64,000 bases of DNA from Arenibacter antarcticus (GTDB lineage Bacteria > Bacteroidota > Bacteroidia > Flavobacteriales > Flavobacteriaceae): assembly GCF_041320605.1 (NCBI RefSeq), contig NZ_CP166679.1, forward strand, positions 124,001 through 188,000. Reading direction: 5' to 3'. Under the pieces are notes generated by a model. The model had not been told where the DNA came from, searched no databases, and worked only from the letters and a program-made list of their open reading frames with translations. Position 1 is the first letter of the stretch. Each line of letters begins with the position of its first letter. Below, in pieces: positions 28,437 through 38,185 of this stretch. The translations under genes were made by a program, and so were the position numbers.

Positions 28437-29453
28437 CTATCCCAATACTGATTTTATTTCTTTTAATTCGGACTCAGAAAATTTTATGTTTTTCAAGGCC
28501 TCCAAATTATCGAGCAATTGCTCTTTCTTACTTACCCCTACTAGAACCGTAGAAATTCGTTCATCTTTTAACAACCAGGCGATGGCCATTTGGGCAAGAC
28601 TCTGTCCCCTATTTTTTGCGATATTGTTCAGAGCACCTACCTTCTTCAAAAGTTCAGGCGTAATTTGGGATTCCTTTAAATATCGTCCGTCTTTAGTTGC
28701 GCGACTGTCCTTTGGAATGCCGTTTAGATATTTATTGGTGAGTATCCCTTGTTCTAGGGGAGAAAATGCAATAGCCCCCATTCCTTGTTTTTCCAATTCC
28801 CCCAACAATCCATCTTCTACCCAACGGTCCAGCATATTATATCTCGGTTGATGGATCAAAAGAGGGGTCCCTAGATCTTTCATTATTTTAGCTGCTCTGG
28901 CAGTCAGATCTGCCGGGTATTGTGAAATGCCCGCATAAAGTGCCTTTCCCTTTTGCACCAAATGGTGCAACGCACCCATAGTCTCCTCTAAGGGTGTGTC
29001 TGGATCGGGTCTGTGATGGTAAAAAATATCCACATAATCCAGCCCCATACGTTTAAGACTCTGATCTAAGGAGGCTACCAGATATTTACGGGAACCAAAA
29101 TTTCCATAAGGCCCAGGCCACATATCCCAGCCAGCTTTACTGGAAATCAAAAGTTCATCGCGATAGGGCTGAAAATCTTCCTTAAAAATCCGACCAAAAT
29201 TTTCTTCGGCAGCCCCGTATGGGGGACCGTAGTTATTGGCCAGATCAAAATGGGTAATCCCATTATCAAAAGCACAGCGCAGTAAACTACGTCCTGTTTC
29301 CAAATCATTGGTATGACCAAAATTATGCCATAATCCCAAGGAGATAAGGGGCAATAGTATGCCGCTATTACCACAACGGCGGTATTGCATTGTGTTGTAT
29401 CGTGTATCATCGGCCTTATAAGGCCTAGGACCAAAAGAATCTTTTACTTTCAT
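28437..29453 (-). CDS. Aldo/keto reductase, YghZ/L-glyceraldehyde-3-phosphate reductase type
   Basis: 338 residues. The AKR tetrad is visible: Asp in THFDLANNYG, Tyr in the same block, Lys in LLISSKAGWDMWPGPYG and His in YVDIFYHHRPD. GPPYGAAEENFGRIF, MWPGPYGNFGSRKYL and the C-terminal LLKDERISTVLVGVS are features of the AKR14/YghZ branch, which reduces L-glyceraldehyde 3-phosphate and methylglyoxal with NADPH. Monocistronic, cytoplasmic. Confidence 0.85.
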   Translation of the reverse strand: MKVKDSFGPRPYKADDTRYNTMQYRRCGNSGILLPLISLGLWHNFGHTNDLETGRSLLRCAFDNGITHFDLANNYGPPYGAAEENFGRIFKEDFQPYRDELLISSKAGWDMWPGPYGNFGSRKYLVASLDQSLKRMGLDYVDIFYHHRPDPDTPLEETMGALHHLVQKGKALYAGISQYPADLTARAAKIMKDLGTPLLIHQPRYNMLDRWVEDGLLGELEKQGMGAIAFSPLEQGILTNKYLNGIPKDSRATKDGRYLKESQITPELLKKVGALNNIAKNRGQSLAQMAIAWLLKDERISTVLVGVSKKEQLLDNLEALKNIKFSESELKEIKSVLG

Positions 29454-29685
29454 TATATCTATTACATTAAAATTCAGCAGTAGGCTATTGTGCTTTACAA
29501 TATCCTATGAGATCCCTAAGATAAAAAAACTTTAATGGGAATGGCAATTTGTTGATGGGGTAGATTTTGGATTTTTAAACGATAAGTGGAACAATACGAT
29601 AGTTGCCTTTGATAATTCTATAAATCCACACGCATTGAATGCCATAGCATCAGTGTTGGAAGAAATTTGAAATTCGGGAATAGAT

Positions 29686-30603
29686 TTAAAAGGCATTTAA
29701 AGGCGGAACCTTATAGTCTTCTACCTCCCATTGGGCACATTTTGCCCCAGCTTGATAGGCACTTTCCAAAAAATTTAAAACCTCATTTCTTGGATCCTTG
29801 CTATTTATAATATCCCCAAATTTTAACATGGCCATTGGACTTCCATTGGCATCCATCCAAAAAGCACTTTTTGGTTTTAGGGGTTCTTTTTTCAATTTCG
29901 GTGGCGCTGGAAAAGTATAGGAATAGTACGCAGGTTCGGGCATATTATCATCACCGGCCCAGAACCCAAAACTAATTACTTCATGTGAATAAGCATCTTT
30001 TTCCAGTATCCTTGCATTGACATCCATAGGCGGTGCCAATTTACCAGAAAATCTGGTGACTGTAAGATCCATGTGATGCCAATAAATATGTACTGGACAG
30101 GTCTTACCATAAAATAAGCCACTAAACTCTTTTAGTACGCCATCATTCCAAAGCATCATCTGCCAAAAGGTGTGTATGGATGCCCAATCATAATGATGGA
30201 ATTCAGAAATTTCATCAAAAGGTTTCTCGACGCCCATATCCAATGGTTTATTTATGAACTTGGGCGTTACCCCCCATCCCTTTAAAATTGCCATGGAATC
30301 AGTATAAAATTGACCTACGGAGTAGCCGTCTTGCAGAAGAATCTCCCGATATTCCCCTTTACTATTTTTAAATTGGACCATTTTTTTATGAACATTAAGG
30401 GTGATTTCAAAGGTATTTAACCCGTCATTCATCGGGATAGGATGTGTAGAAAACCCCGCTATTGAAACATACTCGGTAACATACCACCAATGGTTTTTTC
30501 TTGGCATGATGGCGAGTCTTATTTTTCCAATTATTTGCAAAATTAAATGTATGGTAATCCTGGTGTCTTTCCAGGAATTGTATGGAAGATACGGTAAGGT
30601 CAT
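29686..30603 (-). CDS. DUF5996-family protein
   Basis: The family usually begins near LPYLPYNSWKDTRITIHL, so the ATG at 30603 (MTLPYLPYNSW) is preferred to one 22 codons upstream at 30669. The 305 residues carry the conserved blocks QIIGKIRLA, NHWWYVTEYV, VHIYWHHMDLTVTRFSG, SHEVISFGFWAGDDNMPEPAYYSYT and GAKCAQWEVEDY. The His/Trp-rich YWHHMDL block hints at metal or substrate binding, but no activity is known for DUF5996. Confidence 0.8.
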   Translation of the reverse strand: MTLPYLPYNSWKDTRITIHLILQIIGKIRLAIMPRKNHWWYVTEYVSIAGFSTHPIPMNDGLNTFEITLNVHKKMVQFKNSKGEYREILLQDGYSVGQFYTDSMAILKGWGVTPKFINKPLDMGVEKPFDEISEFHHYDWASIHTFWQMMLWNDGVLKEFSGLFYGKTCPVHIYWHHMDLTVTRFSGKLAPPMDVNARILEKDAYSHEVISFGFWAGDDNMPEPAYYSYTFPAPPKLKKEPLKPKSAFWMDANGSPMAMLKFGDIINSKDPRNEVLNFLESAYQAGAKCAQWEVEDYKVPPLNAF

Positions 30604-30960
30604 AATTAGGAATATTAGATTAGTATCGTAATCGACTACCTCAGGGAGACAGTCAGGGTGGGGAAACACAAAACTTTAACACTACCCCTAAGATAAGAAA
30701 TACCTAATAACCAACTTGTTAAACTCCAGTATATTATATAATAAACCTCATTTTATAAGTACAAACGCGACTAACAATTTAATTTCCAGTTATGGACAAC
30801 GAATCATTTCTACAGCATTTCACTTTAAAAAGCTCAAAGACTTAACTATTTAATTCGTACAAAAGTCTTTTTTTGAAGAAGACATAACGGTAATTTGATG
30901 CATCACGTAATGACCCCATAAATAGAGGTCTTAAAAACTTAGAATTCCGAAAAACATCGA
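30604..30960. other. 357-bp intergenic region
   Basis: AT-rich spacer between the universal stress protein gene and the DUF5996 gene, both leftward. I see no RNA gene, repeat or clear terminator in it. Confidence 0.45.
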
Positions 30961-32121
30961 TTACTTTAAGGAGGATTTATAGTGCTTCCTTATTTTTTCC
31001 TCTAGTTTTTCGTCCCAAAGTCGGGTTAATAATTCCTTAGCCATATTGTCATAATAAATAGCTTTTGCTTCGTCTCCCATAAGTTTATAAACTTCGGACA
31101 GTTTATAAATGGCCGGGATATACATGGTGTTGATACGCAAACAGGCAGTAAATTCCCGTATTGCCCCTTTATGTTCTCCCTTGTCGGCCAATTTAACACC
31201 CTTTTTAAAATGGGTTTCTATTTCCTTTACCTCATTATAAAACCGTAAATGCAGAATGTCTTTAGATTTTGTAGTGATAAAAGAACAGGGAAGTTCTCGG
31301 GTAACCTTATTGGTAACACTCCCCATTAATACGCGCTTTAAACCAGAACGCCCGGTGGTCCCCATTATAAGCAAGTCATGGTTGTGCTTTTTAATCATAT
31401 TCAATATAGTCATAGGAACATTTCCTGCATAAATGTCTACCACGTAGTCTATACCAGCAAAATCAAAATCTTTTAAAAAGTCCCCCATTTCCTTTTCCAA
31501 CTGCTGCATCCTACGTGTGTTTTCCTCTTCCAAGTCATCTAACTGATACCTTGGCGAAAGGTTAAGTACAGGTTCTACAACACCCAAAACCCTAAGGGTT
31601 GCGTTAAAATCCCCTGCTAAGGAAATGGCGTTATTGAGTGCGCCTCTAGCTGGCTCCGAAAAATCTACTGGGCAAATTATATTGCTGATTTTCGACTCCG
31701 TTTTGGTGGTAGCTACCCATACTGGGATATGCGAGTATCGCATAAGCTTTTCGGCATTATTGCCAAGTTTATGACCTTTGTCTTTTAATCTATATCCAGA
31801 TCCTGCAACGATTAAATTAACGTCTTGTTTAGTGGCTACTTTTAGAATATTTTCTATTAGCTTGCCGTGCTTAATAATTGGATCCTTAGTGATTATCCGT
31901 TCCTTTTTCAGGGTGTCATTTATCTTGTTCAAGGACTCTAATACACTGTCTAACAGCATCTTTCTCATACTGATACTCCCACTTCCAGCTTCTTCCGAGA
32001 GGACATGTACAATAATAATCTCAGAATTATAAACATGGGCAATTTTAATTGCCGTGTTCAATTGTTCACTGTAATCGCCATTGATGTCGATTGGTACCAG
32101 AATTTTTTCGAGCTGCTTCAT
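30961..32121 (-). CDS. Tandem universal stress protein with C-terminal TPR-like extension
   Basis: 386 residues containing two Usp domains: residues 1-145 (KILVPIDINGDYSEQLNTAI ... HIPVWVATT) and about 150-295 (NIICPVDFSEPARGALNNAI ... LLIMGTTGRSGLKRVLMGSVTNKVTREL). The second has the ATP-binding-type G-x2-G-x9-G(S/T) pattern GTTGRSGLKRVLMGSVT. The last ~85 residues (LRFYNEVKEIETHFKKGVKLADKGEHKGAIREF, then YIPAIYKLSEVYKLMGDEAKA) look like a pair of TPR helices, which is unusual for Usp proteins and suggests a protein partner. Expression is probably stress-linked. Confidence 0.85.
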   Translation of the reverse strand: MKQLEKILVPIDINGDYSEQLNTAIKIAHVYNSEIIIVHVLSEEAGSGSISMRKMLLDSVLESLNKINDTLKKERIITKDPIIKHGKLIENILKVATKQDVNLIVAGSGYRLKDKGHKLGNNAEKLMRYSHIPVWVATTKTESKISNIICPVDFSEPARGALNNAISLAGDFNATLRVLGVVEPVLNLSPRYQLDDLEEENTRRMQQLEKEMGDFLKDFDFAGIDYVVDIYAGNVPMTILNMIKKHNHDLLIMGTTGRSGLKRVLMGSVTNKVTRELPCSFITTKSKDILHLRFYNEVKEIETHFKKGVKLADKGEHKGAIREFTACLRINTMYIPAIYKLSEVYKLMGDEAKAIYYDNMAKELLTRLWDEKLEEKIRKHYKSSLK

Positions 32122-32146
32122 GTTTTCTCTTTTGAAAGGATAAAAC

Positions 32147-32177
32147 CAAAATTAACAAATGATTATATTAAAGCTAA
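32147..32177 (-). promoter_or_regulatory. Promoter candidate for the universal stress protein gene
   Basis: On the minus strand TAATTTTG (32154-32147) matches the Bacteroidota TAnnTTTG box and is preceded, after a 19-base spacer, by TTAG (one mismatch to TTTG). It lies about 25 bp before the ATG. Confidence 0.35.
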
Positions 32178-32418
32178 GATATTCATAAAATATCTTTATA
32201 AACTAGATTAATATCATGAAATATGTGCTTTTTTGGGTTTATTATGGCCAGTTTATCCAGACCAAACGCTTGTAAAAATATTGTGAGAATAAACATCGCA
32301 TATAGATACTACGTAGAACCAACGCTTATGTTTTTAACCAACAAAAAAACAATTGATCCATCCATGAGTTTAATGTCTCTATCACCAAGAGCGTTTTAGC
32401 TTTATAATTATGTAGTAT

Positions 32419-34044
32419 TTAGTGCCTATTAAGCTGATTAACCTCCAAATTATCAAGTATAAAGTCCTGACTTACCGACGCTACCGAAAGCGTCTCGAAT
32501 GGTGCATTGGGAAAGAAAATTTCCGTCATCACCGTCGACCCATCGTCATAAAACAACTCTATGGAGGTCTTATCTAAAAGTAGGGTCCCAGTCAGTTGTT
32601 TACTACTGGAAATCCGTTCCGCAGTACTCCTCTTATTAGAGAAAGTTGTGGAAAATCCTGTTTTGCCGGATTTACTACGGTCGAGGAAATAAGTATTGTT
32701 GGTCCCATCGTAACCAAAGGATAACTCGTCCCCTACTTTGTTGGAAAGTTTAAAGGTGAAACTATCCTTTTTTAGTTCTGAAATGGTAAAGTTGATCGCA
32801 GCGCGTGAAAGATCAACCTTCTCAACCTTGATGAGAGCTGTTTCTCCATCGACCTGAATATTTTCTTTCTTATACTTACCCACTTTATATGCATCAATTT
32901 CATCTACTGGATGAGAAGCTAATCTGTAAGATTTGTCATCTTTGAACATTTTTATTTCTCTGGCCACGGTCATGGCACTACGCCAGGTTTCGGTAGGGAC
33001 TTTATTGGCATATTCCCAATTGGACATCCAGCCCATATAAAATTTTCCTCCGTCCTTAGAGGTGACATTAGAAAAGCTGACCCCTGCATAATTGTCCTTC
33101 CCAAAATCAAGCCAATGGTTCTGTCCCTTATTCAGGACAGCTTCAAATTCCGTATCCATGATAAATTTTGTGCCATCAAAATCACCAATGAAATATTGCG
33201 TGGCACTACCCCCGTTAGGTCCGCCAGGATTAATACTTACAAGGAGCACCCATTTGGTTTCCTCAGAACCCTCTACTGGAATGGGAAAAAGATCTGGGCA
33301 TTCCCAGACACCTCCGTGTGTTCCTAGCTCCCTATCCCAATCTCCGCCAAAATCCGATAACAGCTCCCAGCTTTTTAAATCTTTGGACCCATAGAACATC
33401 ACTTTATCATTGGCAGCCAGGACCATAATCCATTTTTTTTGTTCCTTGTTCCAAGAAACCTTGGGATCCCTAAAATTTCTAATTCCCGGGTTCTCTATAA
33501 CCGGATTACCTGAATATTTGGTCCAAGTAAGTCCTTCGTCTAAGGAATAGGCAATGGCCTGGGATTCCACATCTATTCCTTTGGCCTTTTTAATATCCGT
33601 ATTATGATAGGTAAACATGGCAATGATGGGCACTTTCCCTCCTATGCCAAAGCCAGAGGTATTTTCCAGATCCACCACCGCACTTCCAGAAAAAATATAT
33701 CCCTTTTCGTCCGGATAAAGTGCAATAGGTTGCTCCTTCCACGCTACCATATCGGTACTTATGGCGTGACCCCAATGCATGGGCCCCCATTTATTACCGT
33801 CTGGATAATGCTGATAATATAAATGGTAATATCCATTGTAATAGAACATTCCATTCGGATCATTCATCCAACCTACCTTTGGCGTAAAATGAAAATTTGG
33901 ACGATACATTTCCGCTTCCGTATCCAACGCATTCTCACTATGGACCGCGGGGTCTTTATCCTCCTTCTTCCCTTGATCTTTACAAGCTAAAACTAGGCAA
34001 AGTGCTGCAAGAACTAGCACAAATTTTAAGTGATGATTTTTCAT
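32419..34044 (-). CDS. GH32 fructan/sucrose hydrolase lipoprotein
   Basis: 541 residues. Lipoprotein signal LVLACKDQGKK with the lipidated Cys at 21. The five-bladed GH32 catalytic domain starts at FHFTPKVGWMNDPNG (WMNDPNG 59-65, nucleophile D62), with FRDP (191-194, transition-state stabiliser D193) and WECPDLFP (acid/base E248). A C-terminal GH32 beta-sandwich follows (about 390-541, including IELFYDDGSTVMTEIFFP). GH32 enzymes release fructose from sucrose, levan or inulin-type chains. The sugar-porter MFS starts upstream with a 29-bp gap, so released fructose is probably imported by that protein. No susCD pair accompanies them. Confidence 0.92.
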   Translation of the reverse strand: MKNHHLKFVLVLAALCLVLACKDQGKKEDKDPAVHSENALDTEAEMYRPNFHFTPKVGWMNDPNGMFYYNGYYHLYYQHYPDGNKWGPMHWGHAISTDMVAWKEQPIALYPDEKGYIFSGSAVVDLENTSGFGIGGKVPIIAMFTYHNTDIKKAKGIDVESQAIAYSLDEGLTWTKYSGNPVIENPGIRNFRDPKVSWNKEQKKWIMVLAANDKVMFYGSKDLKSWELLSDFGGDWDRELGTHGGVWECPDLFPIPVEGSEETKWVLLVSINPGGPNGGSATQYFIGDFDGTKFIMDTEFEAVLNKGQNHWLDFGKDNYAGVSFSNVTSKDGGKFYMGWMSNWEYANKVPTETWRSAMTVAREIKMFKDDKSYRLASHPVDEIDAYKVGKYKKENIQVDGETALIKVEKVDLSRAAINFTISELKKDSFTFKLSNKVGDELSFGYDGTNNTYFLDRSKSGKTGFSTTFSNKRSTAERISSSKQLTGTLLLDKTSIELFYDDGSTVMTEIFFPNAPFETLSVASVSQDFILDNLEVNQLNRH

Positions 34045-34073
34045 GTTTTAAAAGATTGAGCTTAAAATTTAAC

Positions 34074-35435
34074 TTATTCATCTTTTTTAAGCAGTACTAC
34101 TTTCCCCGTATTAGACCCCTTGGAGCTACTCAGGGATTTACTAAGGACTTCCAATGAAATCCCCTTCGTTTCGGGCATAAAAAATGCCACAAATAGCAGT
34201 TGTAAAACCATCATAAAAGCAAAGATGGCAAATACGGTTCCTGCACCTATTGCAGTAAATAATACAGGAATAAGGGAAGGAATAACAGCCGCCAGGATCC
34301 AGTGAACGGAACTACCAAAAGATTGCCCTGAACCTCGTAAGTGGTTCGGGAAAATTTCGGATATAAATACCCAAATGACAGTGCCCTGTCCTACCGCATG
34401 TGCAGCAATGAATAGGAAGAGGAATATAGCTACGGACATCCCCTCCCAATCTAAGTAAAAGGCACATGACACTAAGGTGAGTGATACTATATATCCGAAG
34501 GAACCGATATACATTAATTGCTTTCGTCCCAGCCTATCGATAAGAAAAATGCCCAAGAGCGTAAAAAGAAGATTGATAACCCCGATTCCTATACTGCTCA
34601 ATAAGGCAGTACTTTCTCCAAGACCTGCCTCTCCTAAAATTCTAGGGGCATAGTATAAAAAGGCATTGATACCCGAGGCTTGATTAAAAAAGGCCATACA
34701 AAAGGCAAGGATCAATGGGAACCGGTATTTCTTCATAAAAATGTTCTCCCCCGGAACCTTATTCTCGTTTTCCTGATTTATTTCCAACATCAGTTTTTCC
34801 ACATCCTGACCTGGATGTATCACTTGAAGTACCTTTCTTGCTTCTGTGGTACGCAACTTGGTCAGAAGCCACCTGGGACTCTGGGGAACGGTCAAGACAA
34901 ATAGGGTATAAATCACAGCAGGAATGGCCTCTACCCCAAGCATCCATCGCCAGGCATTTTCACCAATACCACTTAATAGGTAATTGGATAAGAAGGCTAC
35001 TAATATCCCGAAGACGATATTAAACTGATACAAGCCTACCAATTTTCCCCTATCCTTTGCGGGGGCTATTTCAGAAATATAAGCAGGAGCGGCAATCGTG
35101 GAAGCACCCACACCCAAGCCTCCCAAAAACCTAAAGATTGCAAAGGTGGTAGGGTCATTTGCCAAAGCCGAACCCAAGGCGGATACGGTATAAAAAACAC
35201 CTATCCAAAACAAGGTTTTCTTTCTACCCAACCTATTCGTAGGTATTCCGCCGAATAATGCACCTACCACGGTCCCCCATAAGGCCATGGCCATTACTAC
35301 GGAACCATGGAACACATCCGAAGATCCCCATAGGAGTTGCAATTTTTTATCGGCTCCGGATATCACTACCGTGTCAAACCCAAATAAAAATCCCGCTAAA
35401 GCTGCCGTAATAGACCACACCAAAATTTTCTTCAT
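34074..35435 (-). CDS. Sugar-porter MFS transporter
   Basis: 453 residues, 12 predicted membrane segments, with the sugar-porter signatures NRLGRKKTLFWIG after TM2, IDRLGRKQLMYIG in the second half and FFMPETKGISLEVL after TM12. FLFGFDTVVISGA in TM1 is also typical. It likely imports a hexose by proton symport; the co-directional GH32 gene 29 bp downstream points to fructose. Confidence 0.9.
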   Translation of the reverse strand: MKKILVWSITAALAGFLFGFDTVVISGADKKLQLLWGSSDVFHGSVVMAMALWGTVVGALFGGIPTNRLGRKKTLFWIGVFYTVSALGSALANDPTTFAIFRFLGGLGVGASTIAAPAYISEIAPAKDRGKLVGLYQFNIVFGILVAFLSNYLLSGIGENAWRWMLGVEAIPAVIYTLFVLTVPQSPRWLLTKLRTTEARKVLQVIHPGQDVEKLMLEINQENENKVPGENIFMKKYRFPLILAFCMAFFNQASGINAFLYYAPRILGEAGLGESTALLSSIGIGVINLLFTLLGIFLIDRLGRKQLMYIGSFGYIVSLTLVSCAFYLDWEGMSVAIFLFLFIAAHAVGQGTVIWVFISEIFPNHLRGSGQSFGSSVHWILAAVIPSLIPVLFTAIGAGTVFAIFAFMMVLQLLFVAFFMPETKGISLEVLSKSLSSSKGSNTGKVVLLKKDE

Positions 35436-36019
35436 ATCCCTGTTTTTTTAAGTATAAAAGCTATAGTAATACACATTAACAGGAAGTTATTTCTCCCTTT
35501 TTATCATCGGTTGTGATTTCGCTAATCCTTTTTCATAAATAGATAACACCTATAATAATCAATGTTTTAAGGAGAAGTATTTGACCAATATTACTAATAC
35601 CAGTTACCTAAGGTAAGTAAAAAGATTAAAAAAGATATATGGTAATCAGCGCAATAGATAAAAAACCTAAAAGTGATTATATATAGCCGCCCGGACGAAT
35701 ACCATGTTTGACAGTAAAGAAGGAGGACGAGTAATTTTGGGATATAAAGTTGCCTACAACTGCATGGTATTATTTAAAGATTATCTCCACTCGTCATTGC
35801 TCATAGCTTGGAAACTTTATCCGAAATCCCTACTTTTCCATTGCCTGAATACAGGAGAAATTAACAGAAGGAATAAAATCGATATCCTTAAAAAGAACCT
35901 TCTTATTGGCCATCAGCTTCCAAAAGAGGAACTCACTAGAGATTAGTAGCGCTTCCAAATATTTAACTCGGATATAAAAGCCATTACTTCAGGTCTAATT
36001 CTTAGATCCCCCCATTGTT
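35436..36019. other. 584-bp intergenic region
   Basis: AT-rich spacer between the MFS start and the sulfatase stop, both leftward. A 13-base near-palindrome (TTACCTAAGGTAA, 35604-35616) lies about 170 bp upstream of the MFS gene and could be an operator. An 80-codon plus-strand ORF inside was rejected as unsupported. Confidence 0.4.
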
Positions 36020-37546
36020 CTAGTTTCTTATTTTCTCATAATCAGTAACTAATTCTTGAAGTTTATCTAAATTGGATTTGGCTAAATTTTCCTTTTGACC
36101 TGGATCTTTTTCCAGATTATACAGTTGATATTCCTCGGAATTGCCCAACTCAATTTTCACCTGCTTGTTTATTACCGCTCCCTTATACGGTGGAATCATA
36201 GCCCAATTACCCTTTCTAAAAGCCGTTCTTGTAGTAGCTTCCAAAACCAGTTCCTCTCGTCCCTTATTGGACTTGCCCAAGAATTCATCCAAAAGATTTA
36301 TACTATCTTCTCCTTTTACCTCACTCCCCACCAAGGCAGCCAAGGAGGTCAGCAAGTCTAACTGACATACCATGGCGTTAGATTTACTAGGGGTTATGGT
36401 ACCCTTCCAATACGTGATAAATGGAACCTTGGTACCCGCATCGTATAAACTGTATTTCCCACCTCGTAAAATACCTGAAGGGGTATGATTACCTAGTTTT
36501 TCTTCGGAGTCGTCGTAGTAACCATCGTTGACTACAGGACCATTATCACTAGAGAAGACGATTAATGTATTTTCAAGAATGCCTTCCTCCTTCAAGGTTT
36601 TCATGAATTCACCTATGATCCAGTCGGCCTCCAAAATAACATCCCCTCTTGGACCCATTCCGGTTTTTCCTGCAAATCGCGGATGCGGTGTACGTGGCAC
36701 ATGTGGCTGTTGCAAGGCGTAATAAAGAAAGAAAGGTGCACTTTTTTGCTCTTTTACATACTGTTGGGCCTTGGCCAGAAAATGATCGGCCATATCAATA
36801 TCGCTCCATTTGGCAGCCTCCCCTCCTTTCATAAACCCTATTCTAGGGATACCGTTCACTATGCTGTTATTATGACCGTGATGCCATTTCATAGTAGTTA
36901 ATTCAGGGTTTTCTAAGCCGGTTGGTTCGCCTTCAAAGTTTTTGTGATAACTTACTTCAATAGGGTCATCTGGGTCTAACCCATCTACAAGACCGTCTGC
37001 AATGTACACCGTTGGTACCCTATCCTGGGTTGCAGCCATAATATAGGAATAATCAAAACCAACTTCATTTGGTCCAGGTGATACCCTTTCATTCCAATTT
37101 ACATTTCCACTCCCAAGTCCCAAATGCCATTTACCCACAATACCAGTGGCATAACCTTCTCCTTGCAACATTTTAGGCACAGTCATTTGAGCCGTATCAA
37201 TTATCAGAGGTGCGGTACCCGGTAATATTCTGGCATCCTTGTTGCGCCAGGGATACCTACCCGTTAATATTCCATACCTACTCGGGGTGCAAGTGGCGGA
37301 AGTAGCATAGCCATTGGTAAATTGAATTCCTCCCTTAGCCAAGGCATCCATATTAGGAGTACTGATCTCCGTTGCACCGTAAGCACTTAAATCACCGTAC
37401 CCCAAATCGTCCATATAAATAAATATAATATTGGGTTTTTTGGGATTCGCCTCCGTAACCATTACCTTTTCTACTTTTGTTTTACATCCCAGAAAAAGCA
37501 ATGCAAAGATTAGAGTCAGGAGTAAGCTTCTTGTAATAATTCTCAT
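36020..37546 (-). CDS. S1-family sulfatase lipoprotein
   Basis: 508 residues with a lipoprotein signal (LIFALLFLGCKTK, C21). The sulfatase consensus CTPSR (86-90) provides the cysteine converted to formylglycine, followed by YGILTGRYPW. Metal-binding Asp pair D46-D47 (IFIYMDDLGYGD), GIVGKWHLG and IVFSSDNGP complete the S1 arylsulfatase-type active site. It hydrolyses sulfate esters, probably from a sulfated sugar or polysaccharide. No maturation enzyme is visible in the window. Transcribed leftward 584 bp before the MFS-GH32 pair. Confidence 0.9.
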   Translation of the reverse strand: MRIITRSLLLTLIFALLFLGCKTKVEKVMVTEANPKKPNIIFIYMDDLGYGDLSAYGATEISTPNMDALAKGGIQFTNGYATSATCTPSRYGILTGRYPWRNKDARILPGTAPLIIDTAQMTVPKMLQGEGYATGIVGKWHLGLGSGNVNWNERVSPGPNEVGFDYSYIMAATQDRVPTVYIADGLVDGLDPDDPIEVSYHKNFEGEPTGLENPELTTMKWHHGHNNSIVNGIPRIGFMKGGEAAKWSDIDMADHFLAKAQQYVKEQKSAPFFLYYALQQPHVPRTPHPRFAGKTGMGPRGDVILEADWIIGEFMKTLKEEGILENTLIVFSSDNGPVVNDGYYDDSEEKLGNHTPSGILRGGKYSLYDAGTKVPFITYWKGTITPSKSNAMVCQLDLLTSLAALVGSEVKGEDSINLLDEFLGKSNKGREELVLEATTRTAFRKGNWAMIPPYKGAVINKQVKIELGNSEEYQLYNLEKDPGQKENLAKSNLDKLQELVTDYEKIRN

Positions 37547-37669
37547 TTCTTAAATTTATTTCATTTATTAAAATGTAGGCGTTATCGTCCGTTGATGGTA
37601 ATAATTTAATATTTAAATCTAACTATTCCATTTTTTTAAATCCATGAGTTCGTAAAGAATCTTAATATT

Positions 37670-37701
37670 ATAACCTTTTGTCGACTTCGACAAAAGGTTA
37701 T
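37670..37701. repeat. 32-bp perfect palindrome upstream of the sulfatase
   Basis: Arms ATAACCTTTTGTCGA (37670-37684) and TCGACAAAAGGTTAT (37687-37701) are exact complements around a CT centre. It lies about 125 bp upstream of the sulfatase ATG. No T-tract follows on either strand, so it may be an operator or a relic of an inverted junction rather than a terminator. Confidence 0.7.
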
Positions 37702-37932
37702 ATGGATTTCATAAAAAAATACAATCACAAATTATTAAGATCTTAATTCTCCGCTGATTCCTATAAAACCGAACAGGATCAATTTAACAAGATACAAAAG
37801 CGGTATATATATTTTCATAAAAGAATGTATTTGTTTTTAATATTTTCTCTTGAATAGTGTTTTAAAAAAAATAAAAGTTGCCCAATAGCTCCTTCTTTCT
37901 TTGATTCCCTAGCTCAACATACAACGTCCTCC

Positions 37933-38013
37933 CTATTCAATTAGCTCCTTTTCCGGATAAAATATATTGTAGAACAGCGCCACAAATTCAGCGATCTGTT
38001 CCTTGATAGCCTT
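37933..38013 (-). pseudogene. Possible transposase C-terminal relic
   Basis: After a stop codon, the minus strand reads 26 codons with the pattern KAIKEQIAEFVALFYNIFYP, reminiscent of the helix near the C-terminus of IS3-type transposases (…AI.EYI..FYN…). The HSxLGY-type ending is missing. The stretch is too short to be sure. Confidence 0.25.
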
Positions 38014-38185
38014 CTAGTGGAAAGGGAATCGAGTTTCGCAGTTACATTCTTTTGCTCTTAATTAATTTGCTCTGTCCCTAAAGATAAGTTGGTGATACTC
38101 TTCTCTATCCCCACAAAAGTTCTGTAAGACAAAGACCAACCAACTTCTTGCATAACCTCTTTATTTAAGATAAAAGTAAGGAAGG

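Larger units (their letters stand above)
37547..38185. other. 639-bp non-coding, decayed region
   Basis: AT-rich spacer upstream of the sulfatase. It holds a long perfect palindrome (37670-37701) and a short transposase-like relic (37933-38013), both listed separately. It borders the tail-collar/OmpA fusion, so the whole 37.6-39.4 kb stretch looks like a site of past rearrangement. Confidence 0.5.

Noticed and set aside
35704-35946. 80-codon plus-strand ORF in a long spacer
   Set aside because: No recognisable family, no signal peptide or membrane segment, no visible promoter; probably chance.
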